From assembly GCA_031258355.1 (NCBI GenBank), contig JAIRMZ010000041.1, forward strand, positions 1-12,908: a stretch of DNA of 12,908 nt, written 5' to 3'. This document shows positions 1 through 7,496 of the stretch, piece after piece. The notes below the pieces were generated by a model. The model saw only the letters and a program-made list of their open reading frames with translations, did not search any database and was not told the origin of the DNA. Position 1 is the stretch's first letter, and every line of letters starts with the position of its first letter. The translations under genes and the position numbers were made by a program. Source of the DNA: Holosporales bacterium. Lineage in GTDB: Bacteria; Pseudomonadota; Alphaproteobacteria; UBA3830; JAIRMZ01.

Positions 1-1893
1 CACCCCTGTAATCGCTTTCAGCTCTGCACGAATGGAATCCGCAATTTCCAGAGAAGTCCGCGACCGTTTACCCCAATCTTGGAGGGTAACGGAGCCCTCG
101 ATAGAGCTGCCGTTAATGCTCAGATTTCGGAAGGACATCTCTGGAATTTTCCCCAACACTTCATCCACCTGCTGCGCATAGCGCTTCATAAAGGAGAACG
201 TTGCGCTGGCAGGACCATATCCGCTAATCATAAGGCGTCCGTCATCCTCCGCCGGAATGCTCTCAGAAGGAAGATAAAAATACAGTGCCCCTCCTCCACT
301 CAAGGCAAAGAGGATCCCTATGCAAAGGGTTTTACCTTTGTTCAAAAAGGCCAACTGGAGCCATTTTTTATAGCTTTTCTCCAAGCGATCAAGATATGTT
401 GCCCGCTTCCCACTGGAATGGCGGGCCAGAAACTTTGAACACATCATTGGGGAAAGGGTAAGTGCCACAAATCCCGAAATCAGCACCGATCCTGCCAAAG
501 CCACAGAGAATTCCTTGAAATAACTTCCGATTTTTCCCGGAGTTAGAGAAATCGGCGCGTACACAGCTGCCAAGGTTAAGGTCATAGCAATAATGGCAAA
601 AGAGATCTCTTGTGTCCCCTTAATCGCTGCTTCGAAACGTGATAATCCTTTTTCGATATGACGATGCACGTTTTCAAGCACAACAATCGCATCGTCCACC
701 ACAAGTCCAATAGCTAAAACGAGCGCCAACAACGTGATCATGTTGATCGAAAAACCGCAGGCGTGAAGAATGATGAAAACCCCGATTAGAGAGACAGGGA
801 TTGTTACAAGAGGAATAACGGCCGCGCGCACGGATAGAAGAAATAAATACACAACACAGACAACCAAGAGTGTCGACTCAAATAAGGTGTGGTACACTTG
901 ATCAATCGATTGTTCGATGTACTTTGTCGAATCTCCGGCAACGGTAATATTCATCCCCGCCGGCAAAGCTTTCTCTATTTCTGGAAGGATCTTTTTCACG
1001 AGACGACCCACTTCTAGAGGGTTGGCCGTCGCTTGTTTGACAAGGGAAAGACCTACACCATCGCGCCCATTCACCCACATGCCATCCCGGATTTCTTTAG
1101 GACTGAATTCCGCACGCCCAATATCCGCTAGGCGAACACTTCTCCCATTGGCCGTTGCGACAATTAATTTGTCAAATTCTTCTGGTGAGGTTACCTCCCC
1201 CACCGTCATCAACATGTACTCACGGTCTTTGCTGACAATCTGTCCCCCTGGTTTTTGGATGTTTTGTTGATAAATCGCATCCCGTACCTCAAGGGGAGTC
1301 AGTCCATACGCGGCCATTTTGTAGGGATCTAAGCGAATGTGCATAGCGCGCTCGCTTCCCCCAAAGACATCCACACGCGCCACACCGTTAAGGACTTCGA
1401 ATTTTGTTTTGATATATCGCTCGTTATAGTCCCTTATGTCGTCTGTGGAGTGGCGATCGCTGGTTAAAACAACGGTCATGATCGACCGCGCATCAGCATC
1501 CGCTTTGCGAATAATAGGAGGAGGAATATCTTGAGGTAATTGATCTTGTATACGTGCAAGCCGATCGCGCACGTCTGCTGCCGCGGCATCGATCGATCGG
1601 TCAGCGCTAAACGTAATGCTAATCGTACTCTGCTGATTACTGCTGTGCGACGTAATCAGTTCCACGCCCTGAACCGTTGCAAAGCCTCCTTCGAGAAGCT
1701 TAGTCACCTGGTTCTCAACCACTTCCGGATTAGCGCCAGGATAGGAAGTTTCGACAGAGATAATGGGCTTATCGACGCGTGGCAACTGCCGTACAGGGAG
1801 ACGTGTCTGACAAACTGCTCCCAATAAGAGGATAACGACCGTTAAAACGGTTGAGAAAACAGGACGCCGAACACAAACCTCTGAAAGTCCCAT
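1..1893 (-). CDS. RND-family efflux permease (AcrB/HAE1-like), 3' end cut by window edge
   Basis: Proton-driven inner-membrane pump subunit of a tripartite efflux system; 631 residues are visible of a family that is usually about 1,030. The protein opens with a short cytoplasmic stretch (MGLSEVCVRRPVF) and TM1 at about residues 13-29, followed by a porter domain (start PVRQLPRVDKPIISVETSYPG) and the TM2-TM6 block. The TM4 motif GLVVDDAIVVLENV is intact, with the two acidic proton-relay residues at D400-D401 (equivalent to AcrB D407/D408). The start ATG at 1893 is preceded by AGGAGGA, and this Shine-Dalgarno overlaps the stop codon of the upstream fusion-protein gene, so the two are almost certainly co-translated. 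The substrate cannot be told from sequence; multidrug, lipid or bile-type compounds are all possible. No TolC-type outer-membrane partner lies in the window. The reading frame is open to base 1 without a stop. Confidence 0.95.
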   Translation of the reverse strand, partial: MGLSEVCVRRPVFSTVLTVVILLLGAVCQTRLPVRQLPRVDKPIISVETSYPGANPEVVENQVTKLLEGGFATVQGVELITSHSSNQQSTISITFSADRSIDAAAADVRDRLARIQDQLPQDIPPPIIRKADADARSIMTVVLTSDRHSTDDIRDYNERYIKTKFEVLNGVARVDVFGGSERAMHIRLDPYKMAAYGLTPLEVRDAIYQQNIQKPGGQIVSKDREYMLMTVGEVTSPEEFDKLIVATANGRSVRLADIGRAEFSPKEIRDGMWVNGRDGVGLSLVKQATANPLEVGRLVKKILPEIEKALPAGMNITVAGDSTKYIEQSIDQVYHTLFESTLLVVCVVYLFLLSVRAAVIPLVTIPVSLIGVFIILHACGFSINMITLLALVLAIGLVVDDAIVVLENVHRHIEKGLSRFEAAIKGTQEISFAIIAMTLTLAAVYAPISLTPGKIGSYFKEFSVALAGSVLISGFVALTLSPMMCSKFLARHSSGKRATYLDRLEKSYKKWLQLAFLNKGKTLCIGILFALSGGGALYFYLPSESIPAEDDGRLMISGYGPASATFSFMKRYAQQVDEVLGKIPEMSFRNLSINGSSIEGSVTLQDWGKRSRTSLEIADSIRAELKAITGV

Positions 1894-1905
1894 GGTCCTC
1901 TCCTC

Positions 1906-4224
1906 CTAAGAAGCTCCGTCAGAAGCCACCTCTGCCGGTGCTTCTTGGGAAGAATCATCCTTAACTTCCGTCCCCTGGGAAGCCTCCCTTTCTTTCTCTT
2001 CGGAGGAGAAGAGTCGCCGGAAAAATTGGCCTATTTTTTGTGCAAAACTTTCTTTTCTCTCGGCATCGGCCTCTTCTTGACTTTCTTCAGAAGAAGGAAT
2101 CTCAGATTGAGAAATCTCTTCAACGGGCGCAGTTTCTGAAGGCGCTAATTCTTCAGCAGAAGGCGGCACAACTGCCTGCTCAGACGCATTCTTTTGCGGA
2201 ACATCAGCGAGATCTTTACTACCTTTTTGTTGTTCGACTTTTGTGGCTTCTTGCGCAACTTCCTCCGACGCAGCTGCCTCTTTCTGCTGTCCCACATTCC
2301 CAGCGGGTGTAGCTTCTTCTTTTGAACCTTCTCCTGGTTCAGCAGGTACCTCCTTCGCACCCTCGCCGGAAGCCGCCGATTCTTCTCCTAAAGCGCTCTC
2401 TGTCGCTTCTTCTGCCGAGCCTCTTTCTGATTTTTCTGAAGAGAAAAGCTTCTTGATGAGGTTTTTAGCTTCTTCTACAAATCCTTCTTTCTTTTGTTCA
2501 GTACCCTCTTCCACACCGTCCTCTGAGACAGGGGGGGCCTTCTCCTCCTCAACGGGCGCAGTTTCTGAAGGCGCTAATTCTTCAGCAGAAGGCGGCACAA
2601 CTGCCTGCTCAGACGCATTCTTTTGCGGAGCATCAGCGAGATCTTTACTACCTTTTTGTTGTTCGACTTTTGTGGCTTCTTGCGCAACTTCCTCCGACGC
2701 AGCTGCCTCTTTCTGCTGTTCTATTTTTCCAATAGGCTCAACTACATTTGTTTCTTCCTTTTTTGGACTTTCTCCAGGTGTAGCACTTCTTTCTTGTGGC
2801 TTCGCATCACCAGTGGGGTCAGTCTTCGCCCCTTCTTTCGGAGTCTCTCCAGGTACCACAACGCCTTCTTTCAAAGTCTCTTCTACCCTCGCATCTTCAG
2901 CAGGAATAGCCGTGATCCCTTCTAGAGGGCTCTTTATAGTTTTTTCTTCAGAAGAACCCGCCGTTGCCTCCTCACTTTCTGTTTTCTGCGCATCCGAGAC
3001 CTCTGCAGATGCGGGCGCGGCCTCCTCCTTCTTATCTTTCGCAAAAATTCCCGTTATCCCTTTCCACAACCGCCGGAGTTTTCCTGTCTTTTGATCAGTC
3101 TCTGTCGCGTCCGCAGTGGAGGATTTCGCATTTTGGTCCTTTCCCTCTGCCTCAGAGGAAGAGATAACGCTTTCTTTGATAATGACGGGCTTGTTATCGC
3201 GCGCCTTCATATGCCCTGCCGTGATTACAAAGTCCCCATCATCGACACCATTTAAGACCTCGATCTCCCCATCCTTCCTCTCTCCTGTTGTTACAGGGGT
3301 CCGGACAACCAGGCCATCCACAATCCTGTACACAAGATCGACATCTCCACGCCGCTCAATAGCGCTTTCCGGAACGATGATGGTACGATCCCCTTCATCG
3401 ATGGGAACATGAACCTCCGCAAACCCCCCAGGACGCATTGCCGCGCTTTGATCTTTCAGAACCGCGCGCGCAATAAAACTATGCCCGGAAGGATCCCCAA
3501 TGGGGCTAACAGCAATGACTTCAGCATAAAAAGCCTGTTCAAATTCATTAGGGTAAACTTGCACTGTTTGTCCGACACGAATGTGTCGCAAGCTCATCTC
3601 TGGAATCTTAAAATCAATTTTAAGAGGGGTGTAGTCTACAAGAACAACAAGTTCTTTGCCTAAAGTAACAAATTCTCCCACACTGATTTCTTTCAATCCC
3701 ACCATGCCATCAAAAGGAGCACGGATAGTGTGCTTTTCGAGCAACGATTCTTGAAGTTCTAACTGTGCCTGGACCGCCTCCATCTCAGCCTGGCGCTTAT
3801 CACATTCGCTAGGAGAGAGAAGACGTTCAGCGCATAATTTCTTTGCACGTTCATACTCATTTTTTGCGTGATACAATTTTGACTTCGCCTCTTTCAAAGC
3901 AACGACAGCACGCGTGTTGTCTAGCTCGATAAGGAGAGCCCCTTTGTCGACATAGGTCCCTTCTTGGAAGGGGATCTCTTTAATCCTCGCTTCTACTTCG
4001 GAACGGATCACGGCTTGATCATTGGGCCGGAGCGTTCCTGTCAGACGCAGTGTATGCTGCATGCTGCCAAGGCGTGCTTGGGTAGCTTCAACAACTGGAG
4101 TCTGAGAAAAGACAGACTGAAGCTCATCCGCTTCCTTGGGTGCTGGACGGAACCAGAAAAACCAAACCGCGATAACCCCCCCACCGAGAAGGAGACTGAT
4201 TCCTATTTTCTCTCCCTTTGTCAT
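1906..4224 (-). CDS. RND efflux membrane fusion protein (AcrA/HlyD type) with long acidic repeat tail
   Basis: Periplasmic adaptor linking the RND permease encoded just downstream to an outer-membrane channel. Numbered from ATG 4224 (772 residues): membrane anchor at about 6-25; lipoyl/barrel-sandwich half-motif with IRSEVEARIKEIPFQEG around 81-97; alpha-helical hairpin at about 104-164; second lipoyl half with TIRAPFDGMVGLKEISVGE near 166-184; beta-barrel and membrane-proximal domains to about 345. A normal adaptor would stop near 380. Here about 430 more residues follow, dominated by E, A, S, K and P, with a duplicated block (502-560 and 645-703) and three short basic-amphipathic segments (about 382-400, 588-601, 730-746). 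I prefer ATG 4224, which follows a G-rich Shine-Dalgarno (GCGGGGGG); the longer reading from GTG 4248 adds 8 residues and has no ribosome site. The core assignment is firm; the role of the tail is unknown. Confidence 0.93.
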   Translation of the reverse strand: MTKGEKIGISLLLGGGVIAVWFFWFRPAPKEADELQSVFSQTPVVEATQARLGSMQHTLRLTGTLRPNDQAVIRSEVEARIKEIPFQEGTYVDKGALLIELDNTRAVVALKEAKSKLYHAKNEYERAKKLCAERLLSPSECDKRQAEMEAVQAQLELQESLLEKHTIRAPFDGMVGLKEISVGEFVTLGKELVVLVDYTPLKIDFKIPEMSLRHIRVGQTVQVYPNEFEQAFYAEVIAVSPIGDPSGHSFIARAVLKDQSAAMRPGGFAEVHVPIDEGDRTIIVPESAIERRGDVDLVYRIVDGLVVRTPVTTGERKDGEIEVLNGVDDGDFVITAGHMKARDNKPVIIKESVISSSEAEGKDQNAKSSTADATETDQKTGKLRRLWKGITGIFAKDKKEEAAPASAEVSDAQKTESEEATAGSSEEKTIKSPLEGITAIPAEDARVEETLKEGVVVPGETPKEGAKTDPTGDAKPQERSATPGESPKKEETNVVEPIGKIEQQKEAAASEEVAQEATKVEQQKGSKDLADAPQKNASEQAVVPPSAEELAPSETAPVEEEKAPPVSEDGVEEGTEQKKEGFVEEAKNLIKKLFSSEKSERGSAEEATESALGEESAASGEGAKEVPAEPGEGSKEEATPAGNVGQQKEAAASEEVAQEATKVEQQKGSKDLADVPQKNASEQAVVPPSAEELAPSETAPVEEISQSEIPSSEESQEEADAERKESFAQKIGQFFRRLFSSEEKEREASQGTEVKDDSSQEAPAEVASDGAS
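2120..2290. repeat. 171-bp in-frame direct repeat, copy A (inside fusion-protein tail)
   Basis: Copy A of a direct repeat whose partner lies 429 bp away at 2549-2719. By eye the copies differ at one position only (A at 2201 against G at 2630, giving Val versus Ala). The offset is 143 codons exactly, so both copies are read in the same frame as QQKEAAASEEVAQEA... and end in ...PSETAPVEE. Near-identity, including synonymous sites, points to a recent duplication or ongoing gene conversion. Confidence 0.95.
2549..2719. repeat. 171-bp in-frame direct repeat, copy B (inside fusion-protein tail)
   Basis: Partner of the repeat at 2120-2290. It encodes residues 502-560 of the fusion protein, the copy nearer the N-terminus because the gene is on the minus strand. 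The sequence outside the repeat on both sides is related only at the protein level, so the sharply bounded identity marks the recombined segment. Confidence 0.95.
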
Positions 4225-4365
4225 ATCCCCCCGCTTAACTTTTATCACTTTAGAGGAAAAGAGATGAAAAGACCAAATGCCCGGTTTCAGGTTCTTTGGC
4301 CCAAGAAACTTTCCATCTGATATACCACAACAATATTGCTATCTCACAAATGCAATCCTATTTCG

Positions 4366-4392
4366 TTTATCATAGTATTACATATATGTCAA
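4366..4392 (-). promoter_or_regulatory. Candidate promoter of the efflux operon
   Basis: On the minus strand an exact TTGACA (4387-4392) is followed after 15 bases by GATAAA (4366-4371). The -35 is consensus, but the spacer is short and the -10 only fair. It lies about 140 bases upstream of the fusion-protein start in an AT-rich divergent region, which is where the operon promoter should be. No operator or divergent efflux repressor is visible. Confidence 0.35.
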
Positions 4393-4447
4393 AAAATTGT
4401 TAATGCTTTAAATCAGGCTTTTCTCTTGAAGGGCGATACAGGGTTGC

Positions 4448-4477
4448 TTGACGTTAAGAGAGGAATACAAAGATAAA
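4448..4477 (+). promoter_or_regulatory. Candidate promoter of trcR
   Basis: TTGACG (4448-4453), 18 bases, then GATAAA (4472-4477). The first three bases of this -35 element are the TTG that would be the start of the longest reading of the downstream gene. Treating it as promoter leaves a short leader before the well-placed ribosome binding site at 4522-4528. Confidence 0.4.
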
Positions 4478-4537
4478 GAGAACCCTTTGCTTTTTATGGA
4501 AAGCTCCTTACAATTACAGATAAAGGAGATGGAGGCT

Positions 4538-5071
4538 ATGGGGGGAAAAAATATTGGATCTCTGATGCCACGTGCAACGGCGGTCTGGCTAGTGGATAAT
4601 ACCGCTCTTACCTTCGCGCAAATTGCAGAGTTCTGTGGACTTCATGTTTTAGAGGTCCAAGCCATTGCAGATGGGGAAGCCTATGTGGGGATGAAGGGAA
4701 TCGATCCTGTGGCCACCGGTCAGCTGACGCTTCAAGAGATTACACGATGTGCCCAAGATCCGACAGCTCTCCTTCGACTGCATGAGAAAGCCTGTCCTGT
4801 AGAAAAAGAAAAGAAACAGCGAAAATACACTCCCCTTTTGTTGCGACAAGAAAGGCCGCATGCCGTGCTATGGCTTATCAAGAATCATCCTACGCTTTCT
4901 GATGCGCAGATTTGCGCTTTACTAGGCACGACACGGCCAACCATCAAGGCTATCCGTGAGGGAACCCATGCTAAAATGGGAACGCTCGTTCCTAAATCCC
5001 CGGTCTCTTTGGCTTTCTGCTCACAAGAAGAATTGAATGCAGCCTTGGAGCAAAACACTTCTGTTTTGTAA
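4538..5071 (+). CDS. trcR: TrcR-like cell-cycle transcriptional regulator (DUF1013 family)
   Basis: Cytoplasmic DNA-binding regulator of a family I recognise from alphaproteobacteria, where TrcR is linked to cell-cycle transcription. The hallmark block LMPRATAVWLVDNTALTFAQ starts at residue 9 and continues into a helix-turn-helix-like IAEFCGLHVLEVQAIADGE; IDPVATGQLT follows. A second helix-turn-helix-like segment, TLSDAQICALLGTTRPTIKAIREG, lies at about residues 118-141. Numbered from ATG 4538 (177 residues), which follows AAAGGAG with a 9-base gap and puts the family block close to the N-terminus, as in relatives. The longest reading begins at TTG 4448, but that codon looks like part of a -35 element and the 30 extra residues are not family-like. 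An in-frame ATG at 4529 directly abuts the ribosome site and is less likely. The gene stands alone, divergent from the efflux operon; no terminator hairpin is evident after it. Confidence 0.88.
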   Translation: MGGKNIGSLMPRATAVWLVDNTALTFAQIAEFCGLHVLEVQAIADGEAYVGMKGIDPVATGQLTLQEITRCAQDPTALLRLHEKACPVEKEKKQRKYTPLLLRQERPHAVLWLIKNHPTLSDAQICALLGTTRPTIKAIREGTHAKMGTLVPKSPVSLAFCSQEELNAALEQNTSVL

Positions 5072-5184
5072 GAATAAATCGTTAAATGTTCATAATTTTC
5101 TTTGCCTATATATCTGAAATATTTGCCAAAATCCACTGAGCACCTTTTATGAAAGAAGTGTGTCGAGAAAATTAACTTTTTGTT

Positions 5185-5190
5185 TATAAT
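5185..5190 (+). promoter_or_regulatory. -10 box of the histidine-rich protein gene
   Basis: Exact TATAAT 46 bases upstream of the start codon, in the 164-base gap 5072-5235. No good -35 hexamer stands 16-18 bases upstream, so the promoter may need an activator or another contact. The gap otherwise shows nothing I can name. Confidence 0.45.
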
Positions 5191-5235
5191 ACCTGCGCTA
5201 TCCTCGTCTTTGACAATTTCTAAGAGGAATGGATC

Positions 5236-6060
5236 ATGAAAGACATTTGTAAACCTTTAGCTTGTATCGCAATAGCCGCGATGCTAGGTGTTTTTGGCTT
5301 TTCCAAGGCCGAGGCGATGACAACTCCTGCAGCAACACCGCCTCATAGCACACAAAAGAAGGAAGAGAATCCCCTTCCTCATGTAAAGACTGAAGATCAC
5401 AAGAAGCATGCTCAGGAACATGAGCAAGCGGCGAAAAGTCACGCCTCTCTCGCAGAACATCATCGGCAGAAAGCGGACCGAGCGCATCGAGGCTCAGAAG
5501 AGCATCAAAAGTTGGCCACATTTCATCATGGCCAAGCACGTGAGCACGAGAAACATGCGAAGAGCGCTCGTGGCACAGCCCTTGGCCAGCATCATGAGCA
5601 TCAAGTCGCTCACCATCGAGAAATGGGGAACCACCATGGTGCATGTGCCAATCATCAACGCGCACGGGTGCAACACCACCGTGCCATGGGTGATCATCAT
5701 GAGGCGATGAATCGACATCATACGGCTCGTGCGGATCATCATCGCCAGGCAGGTAACGGAAACTTTAGCCAAGCAGCACATCACTATAATCAATCTGTAC
5801 GACATCACGAAGAAGCCGGGCAGCATCAGAAACGTGCTCAAGGGTTCCGCAAGGAAGCAACACAGCACCGCGTGACGGCAGAGGCGGCACATAGCAAAGC
5901 TCAAGGGCATGCGGCTAAAGCGCAAGCATCTCATCCGCAGTCCAGCAAGAAGGGGTCCAGCCGGCCCGCAGAAGCGAAGCGTCCAGCGGCCAAACATTCT
6001 CCCAAAGTGGAGCATAATCCAAAACATACAAGTCCTCGCCCTGCAGCTCGTCATCATTAG
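5236..6060 (+). CDS. Exported histidine-heptad protein, function unknown
   Basis: A 274-residue protein I do not recognise as a named family. Residues 1-27 form a Sec signal peptide (hydrophobic core LACIAIAAMLGVFGF, likely cleavage after KAEA), so it should be periplasmic or secreted. The mature part has 44 histidines. From about residue 55 to 197 they recur every seven residues, often as HH pairs: 119, 126, 133, 140, 147, 154, 161, 168, then 182, and earlier 55, 62, 69, 76, 90, 97, 104. The remaining positions are rich in A, E, K, Q and R, as in a long helix, so one face would be lined with histidine. From about 235 it becomes a basic, proline-rich tail (PAEAKRP, SPRPAARHH). Metal binding, buffering or metal storage is plausible from composition only. 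The start follows GAGGA with a 7-base gap. Single-gene unit with its own -10 box and terminator. Confidence 0.85.
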   Translation: MKDICKPLACIAIAAMLGVFGFSKAEAMTTPAATPPHSTQKKEENPLPHVKTEDHKKHAQEHEQAAKSHASLAEHHRQKADRAHRGSEEHQKLATFHHGQAREHEKHAKSARGTALGQHHEHQVAHHREMGNHHGACANHQRARVQHHRAMGDHHEAMNRHHTARADHHRQAGNGNFSQAAHHYNQSVRHHEEAGQHQKRAQGFRKEATQHRVTAEAAHSKAQGHAAKAQASHPQSSKKGSSRPAEAKRPAAKHSPKVEHNPKHTSPRPAARHH

Positions 6061-6083
6061 GGCGGGCAGGAAGCTCTTCTTCC

Positions 6084-6122
6084 AAGAAACCTCCCTCCAA
6101 AAGGGAGGTTTCTTTATTTTTT
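6084..6122 (+). terminator. Intrinsic terminator of the histidine-rich protein gene
   Basis: Thirteen-base-pair perfect stem (arms 6084-6096 and 6102-6114; core ACCTCCCT/AGGGAGGT) with a five-base loop, followed by TATTTTTT. Strong on the plus strand. It sits between convergent genes, but the minus-strand side lacks a comparable U-tract. Confidence 0.92.
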
Positions 6123-6185
6123 CTGGATTCTAGCCCCTCGCGTTTTGTAAAGGCTTATTTCGTGAAAAGAAGGAACTTCCTGGAG

Positions 6186-7352
6186 CTAGCTGTGAGAAGC
6201 GAGTGCCTTTCCCCTTTTTCCCTTCGTTTCTGATTTCTCTTCCGGAATAGGGAGAAAGATTTCTGGGACATTACTGCCAGCAGTCGGAGAAGAGAGTGGG
6301 AATTTTGGCAGAACGCACCATGTATCCGCTTCCTCAATAATGCGGGTCAGCATACGCGCGAAGTTTTCTTTCTCTTTGATAAAATCTTCCAATGTCACAC
6401 AAGGCAAAAAGCAAGACAGAAGGATATCAACTGAGGTGGCGCTTAACGCTTCAATGTACACAAAGATGGTAGTATCTGGCCTTCGAGGGGCTTGTGGCAA
6501 GGCTGAAATCGCTTGATCAAAGCGTATACGGACGGTTTTTAACGTTGCAAAAGGAATTTCTGGATCAAGTCCTATGCGCCAATAAACACGCCGATAGGTA
6601 ATTCCAGCAAAATTAACCACAGTTCCTTCGGCCAATCGCGCGTTAGGAACGTAGACCTGCGCCCCATCCGTCCTTTTCAGTAAGGTCGAGCGGAATCCGA
6701 TGGATTCGACATATCCTTCTGCAACGCCTTCCACTTGTACCCAATCTCCGTGATTGAGGCGTTTTTCAGCGAGGATGAGAAACCCCGCAATGAGATTTTT
6801 AATGAGGTCCTGAGCTCCGAGAACCATGGCGGCTCCCAAGAAACCTAGTCCTGTGAGGAAAGCCGCAATGTGAATGCCCCACCACTCCAAAACAGTAATT
6901 GCACAGATGATGCCCAAGAATACACGGCAGATCTTGACGATCCATTCGAAAGTCGCAACGGTTACAACCTGCCGCAGGCCCGGAATAGCCCAAAGCAAAG
7001 GGCGGAGCAAGACGCTGAACGCCATAAATATCGTTACCGCGAGTCCAGAACGCAGAACAAGGAGAACGATGGATCCCAGAGAGCCCGGGAAATGGGTATA
7101 GGATGCCGCGCCGTAAAGCAAAGCGCATTGTAGAAATCGCCGGATATCTTGATCCAAAAGCCGGAGTTCACGCTCGTTTTTCCGGATTTTATGGGTGTAC
7201 TTCAGCAGGGGATTTGCAAGGAATTGAGAAATCCAGATGAGGCCCTTTCCTCCTAGAAGAGGACCAACGACACAAGCAGCACAAAGAAGACGCCCTCCCC
7301 ATGAGGTGTTGATGATCTCCCAAAAGGTCTCTCCCAACTTCCATCCTGCCAT
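6186..7352 (-). CDS. MscS-family mechanosensitive channel
   Basis: Inner-membrane channel expected to open under membrane tension and release solutes during osmotic downshock. From ATG 7352 it has 388 residues: an N-terminal hydrophobic region (about 19-45), a second hydrophobic pair (about 75-122), then the MscS core. The pore helix reads AAFLTGLGFLGAAMVLGAQ (about 163-181), with the glycine/alanine spacing of TM3, followed by DLIKNLIAGFLILAEKRLNHGDWVQV and the beta domain (VESIGFRSTLLKRTDGAQVYVPN), both diagnostic for the family. The C-terminal tail after about 350 is basic and unrelated to the core. I chose ATG 7352 (purine-rich GGAAAGAGAGAG upstream) over ATG 7397, which has no ribosome site but would add only 15 residues. 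Divergent from the secretin gene and convergent with the histidine-rich gene. Confidence 0.92.
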   Translation of the reverse strand: MAGWKLGETFWEIINTSWGGRLLCAACVVGPLLGGKGLIWISQFLANPLLKYTHKIRKNERELRLLDQDIRRFLQCALLYGAASYTHFPGSLGSIVLLVLRSGLAVTIFMAFSVLLRPLLWAIPGLRQVVTVATFEWIVKICRVFLGIICAITVLEWWGIHIAAFLTGLGFLGAAMVLGAQDLIKNLIAGFLILAEKRLNHGDWVQVEGVAEGYVESIGFRSTLLKRTDGAQVYVPNARLAEGTVVNFAGITYRRVYWRIGLDPEIPFATLKTVRIRFDQAISALPQAPRRPDTTIFVYIEALSATSVDILLSCFLPCVTLEDFIKEKENFARMLTRIIEEADTWCVLPKFPLSSPTAGSNVPEIFLPIPEEKSETKGKRGKALASHS

Positions 7353-7415
7353 GGGGTCTCTCTCTTTCCTTGGAGAAGAGTATAAGAAGGACGGCATGGG
7401 ATAGACAGGGCGTGC

Positions 7416-7435
7416 TTTTCAAGTAAATTTGAAAA
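7416..7435. repeat. Perfect inverted repeat in the divergent mscS/secretin promoter region
   Basis: TTTTCAA (7416-7422) and TTGAAAA (7429-7435) separated by six bases, just left of the overlapping -10 elements of the two divergent genes. The position fits a dimeric regulator site; an AT-rich coincidence is possible. Confidence 0.4.
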
Positions 7436-7440
7436 AGTTC

Positions 7441-7468
7441 ACTATAGTATTCAATCAATATTTGTGAA
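7441..7468 (-). promoter_or_regulatory. Candidate promoter of the mscS-like gene
   Basis: On the minus strand TTCACA (7463-7468), a 16-base spacer, then TATAGT (7441-7446); each hexamer matches five of six consensus bases. The -35 overlaps the GTG at 7464, the start of the longest reading of the secretin gene, which argues that this GTG is not a start codon. Confidence 0.5.
7443..7448 (+). promoter_or_regulatory. Candidate -10 box of the secretin-prepilin operon
   Basis: TATAGT on the plus strand, part of the palindrome ACTATAGT (7441-7448), so the divergent promoters share the same eight bases as their -10. No convincing -35 for this direction; the best is TTCAAG 19 bases upstream. Confidence 0.35.
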
Positions 7469-7496
7469 ATATATTCTTCCATACGCAAGGATGTGT

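Noticed and set aside
917..1270. Plus-strand frames within 79-1827
   Set aside because: All lie antisense to the RND permease, whose minus-strand translation is unbroken with family motifs.
2243..3094. Long plus-strand reading frame (283 residues, Ser/Ala/Phe-rich) opposite the adaptor tail
   Set aside because: It is the antisense of a GA-rich repeat region, where stops are depleted; the composition (S, A, F, P runs) mirrors the E/A/K codons of the real gene and there is no ribosome site or family signal.
5408..5710. Plus-strand frame inside the histidine-rich gene
   Set aside because: Alternative frame of the His-repeat DNA; the signal peptide, ribosome site and regular heptad belong to the 5236-6060 frame.
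5500..5820. Possible CRISPR-like or tandem DNA repeat in the CATCAT-rich stretch
   Set aside because: The 21-base periodicity follows from the His-heptad codons; units are degenerate at DNA level and have no constant repeat with unique spacers.
5494..6057. Minus-strand reading frame of 187 residues rich in Met and Leu
   Set aside because: Antisense of the CAT/CAC histidine codons, which read as ATG/GTG on the other strand; no promoter or family similarity.
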